From: a virus
IMG/VR virus record: IMGVR_UViG_3300005514_000008
Location: 1-27,668 of that record
DNA length: 27,668 bases
Reading direction: 5' to 3' (one strand)
Shown piece by piece: positions 1 through 8,604 of the stretch. The stretch's first letter is position 1. Each line of letters starts with the position of its first letter. Made by a program: the position numbers and the translations under genes. The notes below the pieces were generated by a model that was given only the letters and a program-made list of their open reading frames with translations, ran no database searches and was not told the DNA's origin.

Positions 1-20
1 AAACAATTAATGGAGAGAGA

Positions 21-308
21 ATGCCTGCGGTTACGAGGATAGGAGACGCTGATGTTACCCATTGTTCTGGTATGACTAGAGCAGTAGGTAGTGCAAATGT
101 ATTTTGCAACGGTATTGCTGTTAGTAGACAAGGTGATGTTAATACAGGACACAAATATCCAGGTGTACCTTGTCCATCACACGCTCAACCAATAGCAGTA
201 GGTTCAACTACCGTATTTGTTAATGGTGTAGGTTGTGGAAGAATAGGTGACGCAATATCAGGATGTACTTCTGTGGCAGCAGGAAGTCCTAATGTGTTTG
301 CTGGTTAG
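21..308 (+). CDS. PAAR-repeat baseplate spike tip protein (T4 gp5.4-like)
   Basis: A 95-residue PAAR protein, expected to form the sharp cone that caps the central tail spike and pierces the host envelope. The polypeptide has three R-x-G-D turns (residues 6-9, 36-39, 74-77), regularly spaced Gly/Val-rich strands and PAAR-like G-S-x-x-V-F segments near residues 23, 61 and 89. H14, H44, H54 and C82, with further cysteines at 15, 29, 51 and 72, are candidates for the metal site that staples the tip in PAAR proteins. Its length is close to T4 gp5.4 (about 97 aa). A strong GGAGAGAG ribosome site at 12-19 supports this ATG. It is followed directly by gp25, consistent with a baseplate cluster. The 20 bases before it hold only this ribosome site and perhaps the end of an upstream gene. 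Confidence 0.9.
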   Translation: MPAVTRIGDADVTHCSGMTRAVGSANVFCNGIAVSRQGDVNTGHKYPGVPCPSHAQPIAVGSTTVFVNGVGCGRIGDAISGCTSVAAGSPNVFAG

Positions 309-310
309 TG

Positions 311-318
311 TATAAATA
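311..318 (+). promoter_or_regulatory. T4-like late promoter TATAAATA upstream of gp25
   Basis: Exact TATAAATA octamer lying three bases after the PAAR stop codon and nine bases before the gp25 start. It matches the late promoter -10 element of T4 and T4-like cyanophages. If transcription starts about 6-8 bases downstream as in T4, the gp25 message would be nearly leaderless, and no Shine-Dalgarno sequence is visible before this ATG. Confidence 0.65.
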
Positions 319-326
319 TAAGTGTT

Positions 327-752
327 ATGGCATTTTACGATTCAACTAGTTTAAAAAATAAAGATAGAGTAAATCGGTTATATTCTGATTTAGACTTGGA
401 TTTTACCCGAAATCCTGTTACCTCGGATATAGTTAAATTGCAAGATGTGGATGCTGTAAAAAGAAGTGTAAAGAATTTAATACAAACTAATCATTATGAG
501 AGACCATTTCATCCAGAAATAGGTAGTGATGTAAGAGGATTGTTATTTGAAAATATGACACCTCTAACTGCGTTAAACTTGGAAAGAAAAGTTATAGAAG
601 TTTTAACTAACTTTGAACCAAGAGCAAAGATAGTAAATGTTATTGCTCAACCACAAGAAGACGCAAACAGATACCATATACAAATCAGTTTCTATGTTAT
701 TGGTATTTCAACTCCAGTAGTAGTAGAAACATATTTACAAAGGTTAAGATAA
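327..752 (+). CDS. 25: Baseplate wedge subunit gp25
   Basis: A 141-residue gp25 homologue (gp25/lysozyme-like family), the small core wedge protein that nucleates sheath assembly on the baseplate in contractile tails. The family signature is clear: an N-terminal D-x-D-x-x-F segment near residues 22-26, a V-K-x-S-V-K-N-L-I helix around residues 45-53, and the hallmark E-R-P-F-H-P-E-I-G-S segment at about residues 58-67, followed by G-L-L-F-E. Length equals the usual 130-140 aa. The start codon follows a late promoter with almost no leader and no visible ribosome site, so translation may depend on leaderless initiation or on coupling to read-through transcripts from the PAAR gene. It is followed with a one-base gap by the 75-aa gene. 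Confidence 0.93.
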   Translation: MAFYDSTSLKNKDRVNRLYSDLDLDFTRNPVTSDIVKLQDVDAVKRSVKNLIQTNHYERPFHPEIGSDVRGLLFENMTPLTALNLERKVIEVLTNFEPRAKIVNVIAQPQEDANRYHIQISFYVIGISTPVVVETYLQRLR

Positions 753-753
753 T

Positions 754-981
754 ATGGCGTGGGTAGATGTACCAGGAAGTAATTCAATATGGCAATATGA
801 AAATACTGCTACGGCAGCAAATACATATCCAGATTCAGCAGATGGCGCTAATTCAGTAATCGCTAGTGGAATTAGAACATATACTAAACCAGGTGGTGGT
901 ACGGTACAAGTTTATATAAGATGTAGAAAAAAAGGCACAACGGTAGAACGAGGTGAGTTATCAAAAACTTACTTTGATTAA
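754..981 (+). CDS. Small conserved virion-associated protein, function unknown
   Basis: A 75-residue protein starting one base after the gp25 stop, so very probably translationally coupled to it. It is rich in Thr, Ala, Gly and Tyr, with a central G-I-R-T-Y-T-K-P-G-G-G-T segment (residues 39-50) and a basic R-C-R-K-K patch (residues 56-60), and no membrane segment or signal peptide. I recall near-identical small proteins beginning M-A-W-V-D-V-P-G-S in marine T4-like phages, between gp25 and gp6, but no assigned function. Position suggests a small baseplate or tail component; this is inference from neighbours only. Confidence 0.75.
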   Translation: MAWVDVPGSNSIWQYENTATAANTYPDSADGANSVIASGIRTYTKPGGGTVQVYIRCRKKGTTVERGELSKTYFD

Positions 982-997
982 TAATTAGGAAAGAATA

Positions 998-2851
998 ATG
1001 GCAAGCACCAAACTAGATATTTCGGAATTAGATTTTGACCAGATAAAAGCAAACTTAAAAGTATTTTTACAAAATCAAGCAGAATTTTCAGATTATAATT
1101 TTGAAGGTTCTGGTTTTTCTGTACTATTAGATACACTAGCATACAATACACACTATCTAGGTTTCAATGCTAATATGTTAGCAAATGAAATGTATTTAGA
1201 TTCTGCTGATGTAAGAGCTAATGTAGTTTCACTTGCTAAAATGTTAGGTTATACTCCTTCTTCAGCAAAAGCTCCAACTGCTTCAGTTGACATTACCGTT
1301 AATGACGCAACAGGAACAACTTTGACAATGAATAAAGGTCAAACCTTTACAACTGCTGTTGATGGTACTGCTTACAACTATATTACTAATGATGAAATTA
1401 CAATTACACCTGTTGATGGTGTATTTAAGTTTTCAAATGTAACCTTATATGAAGGAACACCAATTACATATAGATATACGGTTGATACGCAAGATCCCGA
1501 CCAAAAGTTTTTAATACCTAGTGTTAATGCTGATACAACAACACTAAAAATAAAAGTTCAAACAAGTTTAACAGAAACAACTCAAACAACATATACTTCG
1601 GTTACAGGTTTAACAAAATTAACTGATACTTCTACCGTTTACTTTTTAAATGAAACAGAAACAGGTAAGTATTGTGTAACCTTTGGTGATGGTGTACTTG
1701 GTAAAAAATTATCAACAGGTAATATTGTTATAATGGAATATATTGTTACCAATAAAGCAGAATCAAATGGTGCTAAGACATTTTCACCAGCAGGTAACAT
1801 TGGAATGTTTTCAAACATATCAGTTTCAACTACTTCTGTATCGCAAGGTGGTAGTGAATCAGAAACAAAAGAGAGTATTAGATTTAATGCTCCTTTACAA
1901 TACTCAGCGCAAGATAGAGCAGTAACCACTTCTGATTATGAAACAAAAGTACAATCTTTATATCCAAATGCTATTGCTGTAAGTGCTTGGGGTGGTGAAG
2001 ATGATGAAACACCAATTTATGGTGTTGTTAAAATTGCAATTAAGGCAGCTAGTGGTTCTACTTTAACTACTCAAACAAAAGCAGACATTGTTAATAAACT
2101 AAAAGAATATAATGTTGCTTCGGTTACTCCACAAATAGTTGATCCTGAAACAACAAGTATAATATTATCTACAACTGCAAAATTTAATTCTTCAGCAACT
2201 ACTAAAGACGCTGAAACATTAAAAGCAAATATTACAAGCAACTTAATTGCTTATAATGCTTCTACACTTCAAAAATTTGATAGTGTATTCAGACATAGTA
2301 AAGTTTCTACATTAATTGATAATGTTGATAGTTCAATATTGTCAAACATAACAACTTTAAAGATAAGAAAAGATTTAACACCTTCTATTGGTAGTTCATT
2401 AAAGTATAATGTATATTTTAGAAACGCATTATACAATCCACATATGGGACATAACGCAACAGCAGGTGGTATACTATCTTCAACAGGTTTTAAAGTAAAT
2501 GGTTATAGTGAAGAACAATTTTTAGATGATGATGGTAATGGAATAGTAAGAAGATATTATTTGTCAGGTGCAACAAGAGTTTATTCAAACTCAACGCAAG
2601 GTACAATAGATTATACGACAGGTGCTATAACAATTAATTCATTACAGGTGACATCAATTTCAAATATAAGAGGAAGTGCTTCAAGTGTTATAGAATTAAC
2701 CGTGCAACCTGATTCCAAAGACATAGTACCAGTAAGAGACCAAATAATAGAAATAGATATTGCTAATTCTAATATTGCGGTTGAAAAAGATACTTTTGTT
2801 GCTGGAAGTTCAGACGCTGGAGTTGGTTACACTACAACAAGCTCTTACTAA
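998..2851 (+). CDS. 6: Baseplate wedge subunit gp6 (baseplate J-like)
   Basis: A 617-residue protein close in size to T4 gp6 (660 aa), which forms the inner baseplate ring and belongs to the baseplate-J-like family. The N-terminal region (residues 1-100), with L-D-x-x-x-I-K-x-N-L-K and then G-F-S-V-L-L-D-T-L-A-Y-N-T, a run of N-x-x-x-N-E-M-Y-L-D-S-A and the R-x-N-V-V-S-L-A-K-x-L-G-Y motif, is the standard gp6 start in cyanophage and pelagiphage homologues. The middle (about residues 300-420) has the Y-x-x-x-V-Q-S-L-Y-P and wedge-ring beta pattern of gpJ proteins. An AGGAAAG ribosome site at 988-994 supports the ATG. It lies directly before the 851-aa baseplate protein, matching the gp6-gp7 order. 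Confidence 0.92.
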   Translation: MASTKLDISELDFDQIKANLKVFLQNQAEFSDYNFEGSGFSVLLDTLAYNTHYLGFNANMLANEMYLDSADVRANVVSLAKMLGYTPSSAKAPTASVDITVNDATGTTLTMNKGQTFTTAVDGTAYNYITNDEITITPVDGVFKFSNVTLYEGTPITYRYTVDTQDPDQKFLIPSVNADTTTLKIKVQTSLTETTQTTYTSVTGLTKLTDTSTVYFLNETETGKYCVTFGDGVLGKKLSTGNIVIMEYIVTNKAESNGAKTFSPAGNIGMFSNISVSTTSVSQGGSESETKESIRFNAPLQYSAQDRAVTTSDYETKVQSLYPNAIAVSAWGGEDDETPIYGVVKIAIKAASGSTLTTQTKADIVNKLKEYNVASVTPQIVDPETTSIILSTTAKFNSSATTKDAETLKANITSNLIAYNASTLQKFDSVFRHSKVSTLIDNVDSSILSNITTLKIRKDLTPSIGSSLKYNVYFRNALYNPHMGHNATAGGILSSTGFKVNGYSEEQFLDDDGNGIVRRYYLSGATRVYSNSTQGTIDYTTGAITINSLQVTSISNIRGSASSVIELTVQPDSKDIVPVRDQIIEIDIANSNIAVEKDTFVAGSSDAGVGYTTTSSY

Positions 2852-2854
2852 TAA

Positions 2855-5410
2855 ATGGCAAAGTTTACTAAAAAGATTACCAGTCTTATTCAAGGTCAGG
2901 TACCTGAATTTGTAATATCAGACCATCCTCAATTTGTAGAATTTCTAAAAGCATATTTTACATTTATGGAATGTGCTGAATTAGGTATTACTGAATCTCA
3001 ATCAACAGAAGGTATCTTATTAGAAACAGAAACAGGTCAATCTAACAAATTATTGTTGGACGCAAGTAGACTTGGTTCAGAAGCAACTCAAATAGACGCT
3101 GGCGATAAAGTTTTACAAGAAACTTCCACTTATGGAAAATTTACTTTCGGCGAAATCATAAAAGGTCAAACTTCTAATGCTCAAACTGCTATATTAGCAG
3201 AAGATTTAAAAAATAATAGATTATTCATAAATGCAAATGATAAATTTATAGATGGTGAGACAATTGTTGGTTTAACTTCTGGTGCTTCAGGTATTGCAGG
3301 AAGTTATAGACCAAATCCAGTAAAATCAATCCAAGAATTATTAAACTTTAGGGATCCCGATAAAGTTATACAACATTTCTTATCTCAATTTAGAAACGAA
3401 GTCTTAAATACAATTCCAGAAGACTTACACGGTGATATTAACAAAAGAGAATTAATTAAAAGAGTAAAAACTTTATATCGTACTAAAGGGACTGCAAAAG
3501 GACACGAATTATTTTTTAGATTGTTATTTGGTGAGAATTCAGAAATATTTTATCCAAAAGAACAAATGTTAAGAGTATCAGATGGAGAGTTTACTTCTAA
3601 CCAAGTTTTAAGAACAATTAATAGTGTAGGTAACACAGGAGATTTAGTTGGTAGACAAATTACAGGTTTAACTTCTGGTGCAACTGCAATTATAGAAAAT
3701 TTAAATAGATTCCAAATTGGAGACAAACTTGTATCAGAATTATTATTAAACCAAGATAGTATTGTTGGAACTTTTCAAGTTAATGAAATAGTTAGAGGAA
3801 CAAAAACAGATACCGATGATGTTTACATTAAAGCTGAGGTTACTGGTGTTCCTGGAACATTTACAATAACAAATGATGGTGCAAACTATATTAAAGGAGA
3901 CCAAGTTAAACTTTCAGGTGGTGGACAAGGTTCAATCTGTCAAGTTGGAGAAGTTGGTGGTTCTGGAATAACAAATTTCTATATTAACGCTTCTGGTACA
4001 CAATATCAAATAGGTGACCAATTAGTTTTTGATAATGCAAATACAAATGGTGGTGGAGCTGTTGCTGAAGTTGCTGTTGCTAATGGAGCAATTGGTAATG
4101 AAACAGGTGACGATGGACATATACTTTTTGAAACTGCAACAAGCAGATATGATATTAACCCAGGCAGTAAAATAGTTTTAGAAAATGGAGTAGGTGATAT
4201 TACAGATATAAGATTAATTAATAGTGGTTCTGGTTATACAAAAACACCTTTGGTTACTATTAATAGTTTAAATGGAGTTAACGCTGAAGTACTTTCATAT
4301 GGAGACGAAATTGGAAAATTATTAGGAATTGATATAATAGAAAGTGGTCGTTCACACGAACAAGCGTCAACACCTCCAGCAGTTCAGTTTATAGAATCAA
4401 TTATTGCGTTAAGTACAAATGGAAACTATGTAGTTGGCGAAACAATTACTGGTTCTTCTTCTAGTGCAACTGGTGTTGTAGTAAGTTGGGATGCTAATAG
4501 AAAATTATTAAGATTAAAAGATAGAAATGCTAATTCCTTTTCTGTAGATGAAACTATAACAGGTGGTCTTTCAGGTACAACTGGTTTAATGGGAAAAACA
4601 GACCCAGCAGTTGCAACGATTGATGTTGTTGGATTAGCAACAAGTGAAGGTAGATATGTTTCAGAAGACGGACACTTATCAGAAACAACAATGAAGATAC
4701 AAGATAGTTTATACTATCAGGACTTCTCATATGTTGTTAAAGTAGGTCGTACTATTAATGAATGGCGAGACGCATTTAAAAAGACAATGCACCCTGCTGG
4801 TTTCTACTTTACAGGACAAGTTAATATTGAATTAAAATTAGATAACAGAATTAAAATGCCTGTTGTTGGTAGGGTTACTGGTATTACTTCAAGTCCTTGG
4901 ATTACATTAATGAACACATTGTTTGGTAGTGTATTTGGTAGAAGATTAGGAACAAAAACTGATGGTTCAACTTTAAGAAGTAATCCACTTGAAGGAAAAG
5001 CTGCTGATGTTGCCCAAGGAGGTAAATCTCCTTTCTCAACAACAACTAGGGATGTTACCTTAACACAAACTCCAATATCGTATTCTTTTCAATTTAAACC
5101 ATTTTATTATTTCAGAACAATCAATACAAACTTCGGTTCTGTATATGCTGGACCAAGATTAAGAGAATTTGATAGAAGATTCCAAGGTATGATTAATACA
5201 AGTGCTATGAATTGGGCAAGAGTAAAAGATTTGAGAGTAATAGGTTCTAATACGCCTGCTGATGGAACAGAAGTTCAATTTGGCGATTTAGCAACTATAG
5301 CAAAGACTTATATTACTTTGCCTGTTGAGGTTTTAGTGCCTCAAGGCAAGTTTAGTAATACAAGTAAGAAATTTAGTAGTGGTACTGCTACTTTTGACGC
5401 AAGCTCATAA
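2855..5410 (+). CDS. Large baseplate structural protein in the gp7 position
   Basis: An 851-residue virion protein three bases after the gp6 stop. The N-terminus (residues 10-45), with P-E-F-V-I-S-D-H-P-Q-F-V-E-F-L-K-A-Y-F, is shared by many cyanophage and pelagiphage structural proteins. Residues about 170-240 contain a conserved helical region with R-T-K-G-T-A-K-G-H-E-L-F-F-R. At least four copies of a short beta module of the form G-E-x-I-x-G-x-x-S-G-A-x-G start near residues 132, 265, 526 and 563. The C-terminal 200 residues include D-F-S-Y-V-V-K-V-G and W-R-D-A-F-K-K-T-x-H-P-A-G-F, typical of this family. Between gp6 and gp8, it occupies the place of T4 gp7 (1032 aa), but I cannot demonstrate homology to gp7 itself, so no symbol is given. 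Confidence 0.75.
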   Translation: MAKFTKKITSLIQGQVPEFVISDHPQFVEFLKAYFTFMECAELGITESQSTEGILLETETGQSNKLLLDASRLGSEATQIDAGDKVLQETSTYGKFTFGEIIKGQTSNAQTAILAEDLKNNRLFINANDKFIDGETIVGLTSGASGIAGSYRPNPVKSIQELLNFRDPDKVIQHFLSQFRNEVLNTIPEDLHGDINKRELIKRVKTLYRTKGTAKGHELFFRLLFGENSEIFYPKEQMLRVSDGEFTSNQVLRTINSVGNTGDLVGRQITGLTSGATAIIENLNRFQIGDKLVSELLLNQDSIVGTFQVNEIVRGTKTDTDDVYIKAEVTGVPGTFTITNDGANYIKGDQVKLSGGGQGSICQVGEVGGSGITNFYINASGTQYQIGDQLVFDNANTNGGGAVAEVAVANGAIGNETGDDGHILFETATSRYDINPGSKIVLENGVGDITDIRLINSGSGYTKTPLVTINSLNGVNAEVLSYGDEIGKLLGIDIIESGRSHEQASTPPAVQFIESIIALSTNGNYVVGETITGSSSSATGVVVSWDANRKLLRLKDRNANSFSVDETITGGLSGTTGLMGKTDPAVATIDVVGLATSEGRYVSEDGHLSETTMKIQDSLYYQDFSYVVKVGRTINEWRDAFKKTMHPAGFYFTGQVNIELKLDNRIKMPVVGRVTGITSSPWITLMNTLFGSVFGRRLGTKTDGSTLRSNPLEGKAADVAQGGKSPFSTTTRDVTLTQTPISYSFQFKPFYYFRTINTNFGSVYAGPRLREFDRRFQGMINTSAMNWARVKDLRVIGSNTPADGTEVQFGDLATIAKTYITLPVEVLVPQGKFSNTSKKFSSGTATFDASS

Positions 5411-5418
5411 AGATGGCG

Positions 5419-5426
5419 TATAAATA
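5419..5426 (+). promoter_or_regulatory. T4-like late promoter TATAAATA
   Basis: Exact TATAAATA in the 38-base gap between the 851-aa gene and the next fibre-like gene, 22 bases before its ATG. Predicted transcription start is near 5432, giving a short leader that still contains the AGGAAAAGAG ribosome site at 5437-5446. The spacing is what is expected of T4-type late promoters. Confidence 0.7.
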
Positions 5427-5448
5427 TTAGAATAATAGGAAAAGAGAT

Positions 5449-7086
5449 ATGGCAAAGCAAACAATAAATCTAGGTAGTTCTCCAAATGACGGAACAGGTG
5501 ATAATCTTCGTGTCGGTGGTGATAAAATTAATGATAATATAAATGAATTATATACAGCACTAGGAGACGGTTCAGATTTAAAAATTGTAGTATCAGGAGC
5601 TTCTTCAAACCAAATTTTACAATGGTCTACGACTAATAGTAGATTTGAACCAACAAACTCGGCAGCTGCTGGAGACATATCAGTTGACTTAACTCCACAA
5701 CTTGGTGGTGATTTAGATGTAAACGGAAACAAAATTGTTTCTGCTTCAAATGGAGATATTGAATTAATCCCACACGGTACAGGAAAAATTAAATTAGATA
5801 CACTAACATTTCCAACTTCTGCTGGAACATCAAACTATGTACTTGCAACAGACGGCGCAAGTGCAATGTTTTGGAAACAAGTAGGAAGTACAATTACTCT
5901 TTCTGCTGATATTGGTACTAATGATACATTTACGGTAGGCGATACACTTAACTTTGGTGGTGGTAGTGGAATATCAACAACCGTATCAGACGACAATATT
6001 TCAATTGCAATTAATAACACGGTTGCTACATTAACAGATTCACAAACACTTTCAAACAAAACTTATGATGACCCAGCTTTAACTGGAGTGTCAACAGGAA
6101 ATATTAAATTAAGATGTGCTACACTAGGTTCATTTATTGCTCAAGGTGCTAATGCTCTTGCAAGTTTTGAAGCTGCTAGTGCTTACCCAGGTGCTTTTGC
6201 TGTTGATACATCAACTCACAAAGGTTACCTTGCTTCTAATAATGCTTGGAACGAAATCGCAACTACATTATCATCAATTGATATTTTTGCTGATGTAAAT
6301 ACGACAACTGCAACTCCAACAAACGGACAAGTACTTACTTGGGTTTCTGGAAGTTCAGATTGGAGACCTACATCTATTGTTTCAGAATTATCAGATGACG
6401 CAAGTCCAGTACTAGGTGCTGGTTTAGATACTGCTGGATTTACAATTTCAGGAACAGGTAAATTAGATTTAACTGGTTCTGGTTCAAAAGCAAGATACGA
6501 TTTTACAAATACTGCTGGTTTACCAACGGCAGCTACTTATACTGGTATGTTCGCTGTAACCACAAGTGATAGTAAAGCTCACTTTGCTACAGGTTCTGGT
6601 TGGATAAACATTATAACAGAAAACGATAGTGTTGATAGACTATCAGATGTTGATACTACTACGGTTACTCCAGTTTATGGACAAGTATTAGTATATGAAA
6701 ATGTTAGTGGTACTGGAAGATGGAGACCTAATGATTATGTCCCTGCTTCTAAAGTAGCAGCTAATTTTAATGTATCTAATAACGGTTCAACAGACTTTAC
6801 ATTTACAGGTGATGGATTTACTACTCATAATAGTGGTGGTTCGCAAAATGATCCTGTACTTTATTTAAAGAAAGGACATACATACACTTTTACGGTATCT
6901 AGTGGTGCTTCACATCCGTTTGAAATAAGAACGGCAAGTGGTGGAAGTGCATATGGATTTGGTGTAGATAATAACTCAACAGGTAGTGGAACAATAACTT
7001 TCTGCGTACCAATGAATGCTCCATCAACATTATATTACCAATGTACAAATCATAGTGGAATGGGAAATACAATAAACATATCTTAA
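5449..7086 (+). CDS. Tail-fibre-like virion protein with C-terminal cupredoxin-like domain
   Basis: A 545-residue structural protein. The N-terminus (residues 1-40, I-N-L-G-S-x-P-N-D-G-T-G-D-x-L-R and I-N-x-N-I-N-E-L-Y) is the common attachment end of marine T4-like fibre proteins. The middle consists of Gly/Ser/Thr-rich repeats including two similar units ending in L-S-D-V-D/F-A-D-V-N-T-T-T-x-T-P and G-x-W-R-P (near residues 281-305 and 400-430). From about residue 436 to the end there is a separate beta-sandwich-like domain with P-V-L-Y-L-K-K-G-H-T-Y-T-F, S-H-P-F-E-I and Y-Y-Q-C-T-N-H-S-G-M-G. H489, C532, H535 and M538 match the four ligands of type-1 (blue) copper sites. It is driven by its own late promoter. 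The fibre role is inferred; the copper site is a motif-level call. Confidence 0.75.
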   Translation: MAKQTINLGSSPNDGTGDNLRVGGDKINDNINELYTALGDGSDLKIVVSGASSNQILQWSTTNSRFEPTNSAAAGDISVDLTPQLGGDLDVNGNKIVSASNGDIELIPHGTGKIKLDTLTFPTSAGTSNYVLATDGASAMFWKQVGSTITLSADIGTNDTFTVGDTLNFGGGSGISTTVSDDNISIAINNTVATLTDSQTLSNKTYDDPALTGVSTGNIKLRCATLGSFIAQGANALASFEAASAYPGAFAVDTSTHKGYLASNNAWNEIATTLSSIDIFADVNTTTATPTNGQVLTWVSGSSDWRPTSIVSELSDDASPVLGAGLDTAGFTISGTGKLDLTGSGSKARYDFTNTAGLPTAATYTGMFAVTTSDSKAHFATGSGWINIITENDSVDRLSDVDTTTVTPVYGQVLVYENVSGTGRWRPNDYVPASKVAANFNVSNNGSTDFTFTGDGFTTHNSGGSQNDPVLYLKKGHTYTFTVSSGASHPFEIRTASGGSAYGFGVDNNSTGSGTITFCVPMNAPSTLYYQCTNHSGMGNTINIS

Positions 7087-7096
7087 TGGGAAGATG

Positions 7097-7104
7097 TATA
7101 AATA
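7097..7104 (+). promoter_or_regulatory. T4-like late promoter TATAAATA upstream of gp8
   Basis: Exact TATAAATA ten bases after the stop of the fibre/cupredoxin gene and 24 bases before the gp8 ATG. The expected transcript start near 7110 leaves the AGGAAA ribosome site (7117-7122) in the leader. Confidence 0.7.
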
Positions 7105-7128
7105 GTACAAAGAAACAGGAAACAAACA

Positions 7129-8592
7129 ATGCCAGCGATTATAACAAGTAAATTTAGACGAAATAATGCTCAACAATTTGAGGAATCTTTTGGTGAAGCA
7201 AGTCCAAATGTCTATTACCTAGGAATAGGAAAACCTTCTGCTTTTGGAACTAAAGATAGAGCAGATGGAAGAACAGATAACATAGGAACTGATTCAGCTC
7301 CTATTACACCAGCCGATTCAGTACAAGATGAGTATGATACTTTTGATGATTTACTGGCTGCTAAAAAAATTACTGCTTCAGATGTAGCTTTTGCTGCTCC
7401 AAGAATAAATTGGACATCTGGAACAACTTACGATATTTACAGACACGACTATGGAAACAGAATAACAGGAACTACTAATGTTCAAACTGCTAATAGTGGT
7501 GCAACGAATTTATATGACGCAAATTTCTATGCGATGAATTCAAACTTTAAAGTCTATAAATGTTTAGACAACGATAACAATTCTGCTTCAACGGTTGAAC
7601 CAACAGGAGAAAGTGTTAATATATTAGAAACTTCAGATAACTACAAGTGGAAATATATGTTCACTTTATCTGCAAGTGCTCAAGCTAATTTCTTATCAAC
7701 AGACTTTATGGGAGTTTCAACAAACTCAGCGGTAACAAGTGCTGCTGTAGATGGAGATTTATCAATTTTAAAAATTAAATCAGCAGGTACAGGTGGTACT
7801 GATGGTACACATACAGGTATCGCAATTAGAGGAGATGGTACTGGCGGAACTTGTTCAATAACTATTGCTTCAGGTGCGGTTACAAATGCTGTGGTTACTG
7901 GAACACCAGTTAACTATTCTTTTGGATATGTTAGAATGGCAGATATAAATGCTGCTGGTGGTGGAAGTTTATCTGGTGCTGAAATAGATGTAATAGCAGA
8001 ACCAAAAGGTGGACACGGTTCAGACCCATTTGAAGAATTAGGTGCTTACTTTATAATACTTAATACTTCTTTTGAAGGTGCTGAAACTGCAAACTCTGGA
8101 GACTTTGCTACACAAAACGATTTTAGAAGAGTTGCTTTAATTAGAGACCCTAAATCTGGTGGTTCAGCTGCTAGTACAACAACTTTAAGAGGAACTAAAG
8201 CAATTAGATTTAATTCAGGTGCAGGAACTTTTACTGCTGATGAAAAAATTACACAAACAAATACAGGTGCTATTGGTAAAGTTGTTCAATGGGATGCTGC
8301 TAATTTAATTTTATTTTATACACAAACAAGATATACTAACGAAGGTGTTGACGCAAATGGCAATATGACTGCTTTTTCAGGAACCAATGTGGTTACTGGA
8401 GATAGTGCAAGTACACCAACAGGAACTCCAACAGGCACAACTGAAACGGTTAACAATGTTTCTTTAGTTTCAGGTTATTCTGCTTCTGAATTAGACGCTG
8501 ACTCTGGCGATGTAATGTACATTGAAAATAGAGCACCAGTAACCAGAAGTGTTGACCAAACGGAGAATGTTAAGTTAATCATAGAATTTTAA
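7129..8592 (+). CDS. 8: Baseplate wedge subunit gp8-like protein
   Basis: A 487-residue protein resembling the cyanophage/pelagiphage gp8 baseplate wedge family. The N-terminus I-I-T-S-K-F-R-x-N-N-A-x-Q-F, followed by Y-L-G-I-G-K-P (residues 29-35), D-x-x-x-A-x-K-K-I-T-x-S-D-V-A-F (about 75-90), W-T-S-G-T-x-Y-D-x-Y, F-K-V-Y-K-C-L-D-N-D and the Y-K-W-K-Y-M-F-T-L segment near residue 173, is the diagnostic order. It is longer than T4 gp8 (334 aa). The extra C-terminal half contains one copy of the Gly/Thr-rich E-K-I-x-x-x-x-x-G-A-x-G-x-V module near residue 369 that also occurs in the 851-aa and 2034-aa proteins. Own late promoter and an AGGAAA ribosome site support the start. Confidence 0.82.
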   Translation: MPAIITSKFRRNNAQQFEESFGEASPNVYYLGIGKPSAFGTKDRADGRTDNIGTDSAPITPADSVQDEYDTFDDLLAAKKITASDVAFAAPRINWTSGTTYDIYRHDYGNRITGTTNVQTANSGATNLYDANFYAMNSNFKVYKCLDNDNNSASTVEPTGESVNILETSDNYKWKYMFTLSASAQANFLSTDFMGVSTNSAVTSAAVDGDLSILKIKSAGTGGTDGTHTGIAIRGDGTGGTCSITIASGAVTNAVVTGTPVNYSFGYVRMADINAAGGGSLSGAEIDVIAEPKGGHGSDPFEELGAYFIILNTSFEGAETANSGDFATQNDFRRVALIRDPKSGGSAASTTTLRGTKAIRFNSGAGTFTADEKITQTNTGAIGKVVQWDAANLILFYTQTRYTNEGVDANGNMTAFSGTNVVTGDSASTPTGTPTGTTETVNNVSLVSGYSASELDADSGDVMYIENRAPVTRSVDQTENVKLIIEF

Positions 8593-8604
8593 CGAGGGAA
8601 ATAA

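Noticed and set aside
1743-1925. Plus-strand frame of 60 codons inside gp6
   Set aside because: Lies wholly within the well-supported gp6 frame, has no ribosome site and its composition is a frame-shifted shadow.
2034-2060. Integration of the rSAM cassette marked by flanking direct repeats or att sites
   Set aside because: I compared the cassette borders near 16230 and 26340 by eye and saw no shared repeat beyond ordinary AAGGAG/AGGAG ribosome sites.
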